This document shows, piece after piece, positions 56,009 to 64,000 of a stretch of DNA of 64,000 nt (position 1 is the stretch's first letter; every line of letters starts with the position of its first letter). The notes under the pieces are model-generated. The model saw only the letters and a program-made list of their open reading frames with translations. It searched no databases and had not been told where the DNA came from. Location: positions 1,178,001 through 1,242,000 of the forward strand of contig OW203991.1 in the NCBI GenBank assembly GCA_934047225.1. The letters run 5' to 3'. Both the position numbers and the translations under genes were made by a program. Source of the stretch: Ypsolopha sequella (lineage: Eukaryota > Arthropoda > Insecta > Lepidoptera > Ypsolophidae).

Positions 56009-56214
56009 CTTATGGAAAATCTGCTCAAGTAAATGCGTAGATATAGGCTGATATAGCAATGAACTATTTTTAAATAGCATAGTTTTTAAATAAATAGCCT
56101 TTTTTAGCAAAAATTAAAATTTTAGCTCATCAAAGACGTTGTCTTTGAATTTATGCTATTTAAAAATAGTTCACTGCTATATCTAAGCATTTACTTGAAC
56201 AGATATTCCATAAT
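56009..56214. mobile_element. fold-back MITE candidate
   Basis: Arms of about 70 bp: CTTATGGAAAATCTGCTCAA and TTGAACAGATATTCCATAA at the ends, GAACTATTTTTAAATAGCAT and its inverse inside. It starts 9 bp after the Helitron end. Confidence 0.8.
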
Positions 56215-56801
56215 ATAAGTAAACGATGATTTTTTTCTAAAGTGGCAGCGCTTTCGTAGTATATAGCCCCTTAATAGAGGATCATGCGAAGCGATGATTA
56301 AGCATAGTACAAGTGACATGATAACTCTTTAAATGACAGTCCACTATCAAAAACACTTTTGGCACTCCCTCTAGAGACAGGTCGTGAAGATATTTATGTT
56401 CGATCATACTTTTACGTTTTTCCAAAACTTTTCCAATGTAATTCGAAAACAAACTCAATTCCTTATCAGTTAAAGTAGCTATTCGAATGAAGGAGAACCC
56501 GGCCACTTATCGGGAGCACGCAGCGGCCTACCAAATGGAATGAAAATATTTTTGTTATTTTTCCCCCGACCCAAACCGAACTATAAAGGTTCTTGAGCCC
56601 GATGGACCCTTGAATTAAAGCCCTTCGAATGAAACTAGTGTAGGTATAGTACCTATACTTTTATTTGCGGTGGGCATGTACTGTGAATTTCTTATAGTTA
56701 CAGCATAAAAGCAAAACCGCATACAAGTCTTTTTATCTACTCAAGTAGCTATTTAAAACAACAAACATGGTTTTGAAGTCACCTACGTTTGTCAGTTTCA
56801 C
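56215..56801. other. unannotated stretch
   Basis: No recognisable feature. Confidence 0.5.
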
Positions 56802-57262
56802 AAAAAACGATGTAACATTAAGGCGCTCTTATCCCAAAATCAGTAATTTCAAAGTCAAATAGAACTTTAAAATATATCTAAAACATCCAAAAAAAATACG
56901 CAATATAGTTCAAACCTTTATCTAGGTCTTCCACGCATGTGCTACACGATCAGATAAACTTTGCTCGATAGAAATAATTCACGAACACAGCATGTAATAA
57001 GACTTTTCAAATCATGCCATTTCCATAATTCCACTCTTTTATTAACGAAACATATCTGGTAATATTGCTCTTTAAATTCTCTAGGTCGACCACGTAAGTG
57101 GGTTTAAATAAACATATCCCTTATTTTTAAACAATTTAAAAACCGATAAAAACAACGAAAAAGTACAAAAGTGTGGTTATTTTCTTTACTCTTACACGTA
57201 AAGAAAAAGACAGAGAGTCACTCTTCTGGGATAAGAGCGCCTTAATATTGTAACACCGTTTT
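56802..57262. mobile_element. 461-bp terminal-inverted-repeat element
   Basis: ATTAAGGCGCTCTTATCCCA (56817-56836) is answered by TGGGATAAGAGCGCCTTAAT (57227-57246), and pairing continues outward through GTTACA to poly-A/poly-T ends. Non-coding interior. Confidence 0.7.
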
Positions 57263-57774
57263 TCTGCGCTGTGATTCGGCCCATGCCTTTACACCGTTTA
57301 GATCATAGAGTAAAAGATCGGTTATGGAGTAACGAAAGCGAGACCAAAATCTTGACAAGGTTAGATCGCTTTTTGTGGACATGTATTTATATATGATTTT
57401 ATATTTATTTATACATAAATGTAGTAAGACTATTACTTATATCCAGTATCTCATGTTTGCGTACCTGTATTATTTTTACCTTATGAAATCTGTACCTTTT
57501 TCTGTTTTTACTCCGTGCTCCAATAAATAAATAAATCAAACTAATGTTAACAACAAAGAACAAGAGAATTGGCTACATATTCACTTAATAAAAACGAGAT
57601 TTTACCGCGATTGCGATTATATAATAATATTATAAACAACAAATATTGAAAATGCCGATTTATAATGTAGTTTTAGGGTTACGTCCCCGAATACTCAACC
57701 AACTTAATTTTACAGTTTTGTTTTCTAAATTTTGTAGGTACTGATAATTTATGTTTAAATTATATTTAGGTATA
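57263..57774. other. unannotated stretch
   Basis: CCAATAAATAAATAAATC near 57521 looks like a LINE/SINE 3' tail. No gene. Confidence 0.45.
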
Positions 57775-58190
57775 TCAACTTTGGTTAGCCTTTGGCAAAG
57801 GCTTACCAAAGGCTTGATCCGCCGATTTAAGGTCACTCAACGAGCTATGGAGCGGGCTATGCTTGGGATATCTCTGATGGATAAAATCCGAAACGAAGAT
57901 ATCCGTCAGAGATCGAAGTTGACCGACATAGCCTGCCGAATCAGTAAGTTGAAGTGGCAGTGGACTGGCCATATTTGTCGCCGATGTGATAACCGTTGGG
58001 GCCGTAAGGCATTGGAATGGAGACCACGTAGACCAGACCAGCAAAGCGTAGCGTAGGCCGCCCTCGTGCCCGCTGGACTGACGATCTGAAGGACGTTGCG
58101 GGTGGCGGCTGGATGAGGATGACTGAGGACCGCCAAGAGTGGCGTAATATTGGGGAGGCCTATGTCCAGCAGTGGATGAATACGGGCTGA
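57775..58190 (+). pseudogene. RTE-type LINE, C-terminal fragment with a 5-bp duplication
   Basis: Frame one reads VTQRAMERAMLGISLMDKIR, LKWQWTGHICRRCDNRWGRK and LEWRPRR, the conserved C-terminal blocks of RTE-like LINEs. At 58046-58055 GCGTA is duplicated; this shifts the frame and creates a stop at 58054-58056. The other frame then continues VGRPRARWTDDLKDVAGGGW to EAYVQQWMNTG and stops at 58188-58190. The 3' end is followed by TGGATGGATGGAT, the usual short-repeat tail. The catalytic domain is absent. Confidence 0.8.
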
Positions 58191-58606
58191 TGGATGGATG
58201 GATAGATTAAGGGATATCTATGCATACTGCTTAGAATAATAACTTGGACTTTTACCAACAGTTAATTTAGGACATAGACAAGACATAATTTATTTCCTTG
58301 AAAGTGTTAGTTTTACATTTACTTAAAACCTAGTGTTAATTACAAGAAAAAAAAACAAAAAGTCAAAACTAACTAAGCACATAAATAATATACACATTTA
58401 ATTTAATCCCATACTAGAATATCTCCGTTCTATGGGATCTTATATTTAGTTTTCGCCAGAGGGCGCCCGGTGCTATTTAAGCTACTCGTATGTAAAACAA
58501 ATATTTCAATGTTACTTCCATACACTGGACTGTGCGCCACTTGAATGGTTAACGTTTGAGCACCCATTTTTACTGACTACTATCGTCGTATTACTGGCAC
58601 AAATAT
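58191..58606. other. unannotated stretch
   Basis: No gene seen; AT-rich with a GC-richer patch near 58450 (CGCCAGAGGGCGCCCGG). Confidence 0.45.
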
Positions 58607-60103
58607 TCAATTTATGGTAAGTATGCAGTTTATGGTAAGTATTATTAAATATTCACTTTATGGTAAGTATGCAGTTTATGGTAAGTATAATTAAATATTC
58701 ACTTTATGGTAAGTATGCAGTTTATGGTAAGTATAATTAAATATTCACTTTATGGTAAGTATGCAGTTTATGGTAAGTATAATTAAATATTCACTTTATG
58801 GTAAGTATGCAGTTTATGGTAAGTATTATTAAATATTCACTTTATGGTAAGTATGCAGTTTATGGTAAGTATAATTAAATATTCACTTTATGGTAAGTAT
58901 GCAGTTTATGGTAAGTATAATTAAATATTCACTTTATGGTAAGTATGCAGTTTATGGTAAGTATAATTAAATATTCACTTTATGGTAAGTATGCAGTTTA
59001 TGGTAAGTATAATTAAATATTCACTTTATGGTAAGTATGCAGTTTATGGTAAGTATTATTAAATATTCACTTTATGGTAAGTATGCAGTTTATGGTAAGT
59101 ATTATTAAATATTCACTTTATGGTAAGTATGCAGTTTATGGTAAGTATTATTAAATATTCACTTTATGGTAAGTATGCAGTTTATGGTAAGTATTATTAA
59201 ATATTCACTTTATGGTAAGTATGCAGTTTATGGTCAGTATTATTAAATATTCACTTTATGGTAAGTATGCAGTTTATGGTAAGTATTATTAAATATTCAC
59301 TTTATGGTAAGTATGCAGTTTATGGTAAGTATAATTAAATATTCACTTTATGGTAAGTATGCAGTTTATGGTAAGTATTATTAAATATTCACTTTATGGT
59401 AAGTATGCAGTTTATGGTAAGTATAATTAAATATTCACTTTATGGTAAGTATGCAGTTTATGGTAAGTATTATTAAATATTCACTTTATGGTAAGTATGC
59501 AGTTTATGGTAAGTATAATTAAATATTCACTTTATGGTAAGTATGCAGTTTATGGTAAGTATTATTAAATATTCACTTTATGGTAAGTATGCAGTTTATG
59601 GTAAGTATTATTAAATATTCACTTTATGGTAAGTATGCAGTTTATGGTAAGTATTATTAAATATTCACTTTATGGTAAGTATGCAGTTTATGGTAAGTAT
59701 TATTAAATATTCACTTTATGGTAAGTATGCAGTTTATGGTAAGTATAATTAAATATTCACTTTATGGTAAGTATGCAGTTTATGGTCAGTATTATTAAAT
59801 ATTCACTTTATGGTAAGTATGCAGTTTATGGTAAGTATTATTAAATATTCACTTTATGGTAAGTATGCAGTTTATGGTAAGTATAATTAAATATTCACTT
59901 TATGGTAAGTATGCAGTTTATGGTAAGTATTATTAAATATTCACTTTATGGTAAGTATGCAGTTTATGGTAAGTATTATTAAATATTCACTTTATGGTAA
60001 GTATGCAGTTTATGGTAAGTATAATTAAATATTCACTTTATGGTAAGTATGCAGTTTATGGTCAGTATTATTAAATATTCACTTTATGGTAAGTATGCAG
60101 TTT
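58607..60103. repeat. 46-bp minisatellite, about 32 copies, rich in splice-donor motifs
   Basis: Each unit holds TATGGTAAGTATGCAG and TATGGTAAGTAT(T/A)ATT, so GTAAGTAT, the full complement of the U1 snRNA 5' end, appears about 64 times on the plus strand. Variation is limited to TATTATTAAAT versus TATAATTAAAT and three GGTCAGTAT units (near 59231, 59785, 60060), the latter two six units apart. Confidence 0.95.
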
Positions 60104-60545
60104 TCATCAGTGTTTATTATATTAAGAAAAGGATACACAAAATATTCACTCACCTACCCTTTACTTACTTACACACGCAACCTCACACACTACACACTCA
60201 CACACACCCTTATATTCTCAGATTTCACACATATGCTCACATTTACACACACTCACGAATAAGACCGTGCATTTAACTTTAATTGTCATGTAAAAATATT
60301 TTAATTTTTGTTATAAAGTTTATTACAATTATTTGTTTTGGTATAATTTTTTATAATTTATGGCTATGGAAGAGTGGGGTCTTCTGTTACAAGTATTTTA
60401 TACTTACAAGAAGGCCTCAACAATGTTTTTGTTAAAATGTGTTTTTTTTACCGAAATAAATATTTTTTGTATTTTTTGTATTTTTGTAGTAAATTGGAAC
60501 TCACAGGTTATTAACCACAATATCAATGATATTTATGATAATAAA
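60104..60545. other. CA-rich and AT-rich stretch before the copia element
   Basis: Degenerate (CA)n at about 60165-60255, then AT-rich sequence with AATAAA at 60456. No gene is supported. Confidence 0.5.
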
Positions 60546-60677
60546 TGAAACGTCGTTGTCCAGCTAGTGACCAGAGGGAACTACTTTTATTCAATAGACA
60601 ATCAATCATGTTTTAGATAGTTATATAGAACTGTCCATAGATGGCGCTATGGGTTACATTTTGATATTAAATTAACA
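60546..60677 (-). repeat. candidate 3' LTR of the copia element
   Basis: On the minus strand a purine tract AGTGGGGG is followed by TGTTAAT, marking the LTR start at 60677. The far end is set at the TG (60546) that would give a CA terminus; this edge cannot be confirmed because the other LTR is outside the window. Confidence 0.4.
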
Positions 60678-60712
60678 CCCCCACTATATCAAAACATGCA
60701 ACAAACATCACC

Positions 60713-62566
60713 CTAAACTATAACAATACCCAATCCTTTTAAGAAAGTATAATGTTTCACTGTACACAGACTTTTTGTCAACAAATCAGCTGGCATATTA
60801 GCTGTAGGCATAAAAACTATATTTATAATTTTGTTAGCTATACATTCTCTACAAAAATGATACCTCACATCAATATGCTTTGATCTTTTATGAAAAATTG
60901 GATTAACTGACAGCTTCTGTGCACTCTGACTGTCATTAAACAAAGATATTGTGTACATTTCATTTGTAATTTCATATTGCAGGTTTCTGATATAAATTGC
61001 TTCCTTACAAGCGTCAGTAATACCCATGTATTCTGCCTCAGTGCTAGATAGAGCCACTGTTTTCTGTTTCTTACATTCCCAAGAAATTACACAACCCGAT
61101 AGAACAAAACAAAAACCAGTATATGATCTTCGATCTAAACTGTTGCTGGCCCAGTCAGCATCAACATAACCTTTTATTTCAGTACAACCCTCTTTAGAAT
61201 ACTTCAAACCAAAATTCTTAGTCTTTTTTAAATACTTAAGTACCCTTTTTGCATACAACCAGTGTTCATCGTTATGACAGTTATTAAATTGACTCAAATA
61301 TCCAACAGAATAAGCAATATCAGGCCTAGTCAGCACTGCCAAATACATCAGGCTACCTATTAGTTGCTGGTATGGCACTTGATGTGTAATATTCTGACCT
61401 TTAACCAAGTTCAATTTACTCTCCATTGGAGTGTCTACAGTTTTACAATCTGTCATACTGAATTTGCATAACAACTGATCAATATAGTCTTCTTGACTTA
61501 AAGTTACAAAACCTTTTTCTTTATTAATGTTTACAGACATTCCTAAGCATTGCTTTACTTGTCCCAAGTCTTTTATTTTAAACTGACTACTCAGTACATT
61601 CTTCAAATTATTTGTTTCATTTACATCATTTGAAAAAATAAAGAAATCATCAACATACAGAGTAATGATTGTTCGAGAGACATCATTATTTTTTAAATAC
61701 ATACAAGGTTCCAACTTTGATCGTTGATACCCATTTTCTAATAAACAACCATCCACCTTGTCATACCAAGCCCTGGATGCTTGTTTAAGACCATAAATAG
61801 CCTTTTTTAATTTTAACACTTTATTTTCACAGTTCTGAGTACTGAATTGTTCTGGTACATGCATATAAACATTTTCCTCTAAATTTCCATTAAGAAATGC
61901 AGTTTTCACATCTAAATGAGTTACATCTAACCCAAGTTGCACAGACAATGCAAATAGAAGTCTCAAAGTACTGTGCCTAACAACAGGCGAAAAAGTTTCA
62001 GTATAGTCAACACCTTGTTTTTGTGTAAAACCTTTTGCCACCAACCTGGCACGATAACGCACTTTGTTTTCACTGTCATATTTCTTTTTTAGTACCCACT
62101 TACACTGCACTATAGTACCATTTTTAGGAACGTCCACAAGTTCCCATGCATCATTTTCATTAAAACACTGCAGTTCATCCCGCACAGCTTCTAACCACTG
62201 TTTTCTCTCTGGTCCTTCTAACGCCTCCTGCAAAGTCAGCTGGCCAGCATCTTCCAGTCCACTGTTATTAACACAGATGTTGCTGTAACCATATCTTTCT
62301 GGCTGCCGTCTTTTTCTCGCAGGTATAGAAGTACCAATCTTGGTATTAATGTTACTCATACTCAAGCTTTCATTTTCTGAGTCATCACTTGGCAAGTAGG
62401 TTTCATCACATGTCAGCATTCCATCTGTCAGAGATTCATCTGTTGAAGTTTCTGACCCACCTGCCTGGTTACCATCCCCCACTGAATCTGGATGTTCTTC
62501 CAATACTGCCTCGGACTTCTTATTCTCCTCTACTAGTACTACGCATTCAGATTCAAAGACAACCAC
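60713..62566 (-). CDS. pol: copia reverse transcriptase and RNase H part of Pol
   Basis: 617 codons if counted from the first ATG; the true frame starts upstream, running on from the integrase after the frameshift at 62660-62666 (SEKCILVGYPDDIKGYRVYN is readable there). RVT_2-type RT: RKQWLEAVRDEL, W-K-K-KYD, RARLVAKGFTQKQGVDYTET, LDVKTAFLNG, YGLKQASRAWY, and the catalytic YVDD at 304-307. RNase H: VDADWAS near 468-474, SYTGFCF, ALSSTEAEYMG, KHIDVRYHF, and the closing ADLLTKSL. No internal stop. This part copies the RNA genome into DNA. Confidence 0.93.
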   Translation of the reverse strand: MVVFESECVVLVEENKKSEAVLEEHPDSVGDGNQAGGSETSTDESLTDGMLTCDETYLPSDDSENESLSMSNINTKIGTSIPARKRRQPERYGYSNICVNNSGLEDAGQLTLQEALEGPERKQWLEAVRDELQCFNENDAWELVDVPKNGTIVQCKWVLKKKYDSENKVRYRARLVAKGFTQKQGVDYTETFSPVVRHSTLRLLFALSVQLGLDVTHLDVKTAFLNGNLEENVYMHVPEQFSTQNCENKVLKLKKAIYGLKQASRAWYDKVDGCLLENGYQRSKLEPCMYLKNNDVSRTIITLYVDDFFIFSNDVNETNNLKNVLSSQFKIKDLGQVKQCLGMSVNINKEKGFVTLSQEDYIDQLLCKFSMTDCKTVDTPMESKLNLVKGQNITHQVPYQQLIGSLMYLAVLTRPDIAYSVGYLSQFNNCHNDEHWLYAKRVLKYLKKTKNFGLKYSKEGCTEIKGYVDADWASNSLDRRSYTGFCFVLSGCVISWECKKQKTVALSSTEAEYMGITDACKEAIYIRNLQYEITNEMYTISLFNDSQSAQKLSVNPIFHKRSKHIDVRYHFCRECIANKIINIVFMPTANMPADLLTKSLCTVKHYTFLKGLGIVIV

Positions 62567-62654
62567 ATCACGACTAGTTGTGACCTTATTTGTGTTAGGG
62601 TTATAAACTCTGTATCCTTTTATGTCATCAGGATAGCCTACTAAAATGCATTTT

Positions 62655-64000
62655 TCAGATTTTTTTGTCCCATTTTAGTCTTTTTTCCTTAGGTACGTGC
62701 ACCATCACTAAACTGCCAAAGATCCTAAGATTACTTATATCTGGCTTGGTGCCCGTCCACACTTCATAAGGTGTCCTATCATTGAGACCTGAAGCTACCG
62801 TCCTATTTTGCAGATAAACAGCCGTGTTAGCGGCCTCAGCCCAAAATTCTTTTCTTAGACCAGCTTCAAATAAAAGACATTTGGCTTTTTCAACCACACT
62901 TCGATTGAAGCGCTCAGTTAAACCATTTTGCTCCGGAGTGTAGGGATTTGTCTTTTGATGAATTATACCTGCTTTGCTTAAATATCCATCAAATTCCATA
63001 TTGCAGAATTCTTTTCCATTATCACTCCGCAAAATCTTGATTTTCTTACATAACTGATTTTCCACTTTGGCTTGAAACTTTTTAAAGCTCTCAAATGCTT
63101 CACTTTTTTGTTTCAGAAAGTAAATGTAGGTCATACGACTGTAGTCATCCACTAGTAACATAAAATATCTTGATCCTCCGATCGAAACATTCTCCATGGG
63201 ACCACAGATATCTGTGTGCACTATTTGCAGCAATTCATTACACCTGTTACCCTCTTGTGGAAATGGTAAACGAGTCTGTTTGGCTTCACAGCACACTACA
63301 CATGACGCCTTTGTTACTGTGGCTTTCTTATCAAGTGTCAACCCTTCCACTGCGTTCTGCATCTTATTCATATATTTACTGTTGACATGTCCTAATCTAC
63401 GATGCCAAATGTCACTTGACATCACTGCTGTAGCTGCTAAGTACTCTGGCATATTTAACTTGTATACTCCGTTGACCAAACACGCTGTAGCCACTAAATC
63501 ATCTTCTTTATTGAAGATTTTGCAACCACTATCTGAAAACGATACTTTGTTGCCTTTGCTGATTAACTGACTGACAGACAAAAGATTTGTTGTCAAGCTC
63601 GGAACACACAAAACACCTTCCACTAGTACTTCATACTCGCATTTATCAGTTGATGTCGTAATCTGCACATCGCCAGAACATAACACTGACACTTTTTCTT
63701 TGTTTGCAACAACAATTTCTTTGATATTTTGTTCGTACGACACATTTTTCATCCAATGTTCATTGGCCGTCAAGTGTCCACTTGCGCCAGAATCTATGTA
63801 CCAGTCATCTTTCCGAAAATTGCCACTTAGAAACACGGTACTAAACGCATTTGTTTGTTTACGTTCATTGTTTCTTGAATCATAAGAATTTTTACCAATA
63901 TTCGGACACTGGTTACGATAATGACCAGTTTGTTTACACTTGTAGCATTTGACACTTCTTGCCATTGTCTTTGACAGTGACGGATGCGGATGTGTATGCG
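62655..64000 (-). CDS. gag-pol: copia Gag end, protease and integrase, 5' partial
   Basis: Numbered from the Met at 63965, though the frame is open to the edge (12 further codons) and Gag lies beyond. Zinc knuckle C7-x2-C10-x4-H15-x4-C20; aspartic protease WYIDSGASGH with D58; integrase zinc part H188, H193, C222, C225; catalytic D252 (TDICGP), D315 (RSDNGKEF) and E351 (GLTERFN), the 35-residue D-E spacing of a standard integrase; then YEVWTGTKPDISNLRIFGS. The frame ends at 62655 because a run of seven A (62660-62666 on the plus strand as T7) has one base too many; with six, the frame would run into the RT part. Confidence 0.93.
   Translation of the reverse strand, partial: HTHPHPSLSKTMARSVKCYKCKQTGHYRNQCPNIGKNSYDSRNNERKQTNAFSTVFLSGNFRKDDWYIDSGASGHLTANEHWMKNVSYEQNIKEIVVANKEKVSVLCSGDVQITTSTDKCEYEVLVEGVLCVPSLTTNLLSVSQLISKGNKVSFSDSGCKIFNKEDDLVATACLVNGVYKLNMPEYLAATAVMSSDIWHRRLGHVNSKYMNKMQNAVEGLTLDKKATVTKASCVVCCEAKQTRLPFPQEGNRCNELLQIVHTDICGPMENVSIGGSRYFMLLVDDYSRMTYIYFLKQKSEAFESFKKFQAKVENQLCKKIKILRSDNGKEFCNMEFDGYLSKAGIIHQKTNPYTPEQNGLTERFNRSVVEKAKCLLFEAGLRKEFWAEAANTAVYLQNRTVASGLNDRTPYEVWTGTKPDISNLRIFGSLVMVHVPKEKRLKWDKKI

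Larger units (their letters stand above)
60546..64000 (-). mobile_element. Ty1/copia retrotransposon, 3' part, cut by the window edge
   Basis: Gag zinc knuckle, protease, integrase, reverse transcriptase and RNase H follow in the copia order (integrase before RT) on the minus strand. The reading frame is still open at 64000, so Gag and the 5' LTR lie outside. Confidence 0.92.

Noticed and set aside
63170..63885. Plus-strand frames of 61-124 codons
   Set aside because: Antisense shadows of the copia integrase part.

Overview
The window reads as a gene-poor, AT-rich stretch of a lepidopteran (moth or butterfly) nuclear genome. I infer this from Helitron-like pieces with moth-type ends, several interspersed repeat families I recognise from moth genomes, BEL/Pao and Ty1/copia retrotransposons, many LINE fragments, fold-back (MITE-like) elements and long minisatellite arrays. 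No bacterial-style operon, CRISPR array or complete cellular gene was found. The only candidate host coding sequence is a short THAP-like first exon at 37889-38008.

Layout. 1-14 kb: 35-bp and 28-bp minisatellites, a dispersed repeat with nested hairpins (first two of three copies), two LINE C-terminal fragments on the minus strand, and a 48-bp array of 29 units (8669-10060). 14-25 kb: a GC-rich fold-back, a 23-bp array of about 58 units carrying a 62-bp LINE-tail insertion, a Helitron-rich block (18344-21058) with a fold-back inside it, tRNA-like/SINE sequences, and two abutting TA-flanked fold-back elements (23392-23921). 25-46 kb: isolated transposon relics, a 754-bp inverted-repeat element lodged in a LINE 3' end, an 82-bp x4 tandem repeat, the THAP-like exon, four more fold-back elements, and a GC-rich block holding two divergent TATA/initiator promoters (44286-44417).

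46-58 kb: a LINE reverse transcriptase gene (46640-46795 plus 52785-53978) is split by a complete BEL/Pao retrotransposon on the minus strand (46796-52784). That element has identical 172-bp LTRs, a GTACT target duplication and one open reading frame for Gag, protease, reverse transcriptase, RNase H and integrase. It is followed by a fragment of a LINE with a restriction-like endonuclease, a 32-bp array, a short Helitron, two more inverted-repeat elements and an RTE-type LINE fragment.

58.6-64 kb: a 46-bp array of about 32 units, then the 3' part of a Ty1/copia retrotransposon on the minus strand that runs off the right edge. Its two open frames (integrase side, RT/RNase H side) are separated by a single-base frameshift in a run of seven A.

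The window is best read as a transposon graveyard with at least one very young insertion (BEL) and one near-intact element (copia). Family names come from motif recognition and memory of the families; no database search was run.
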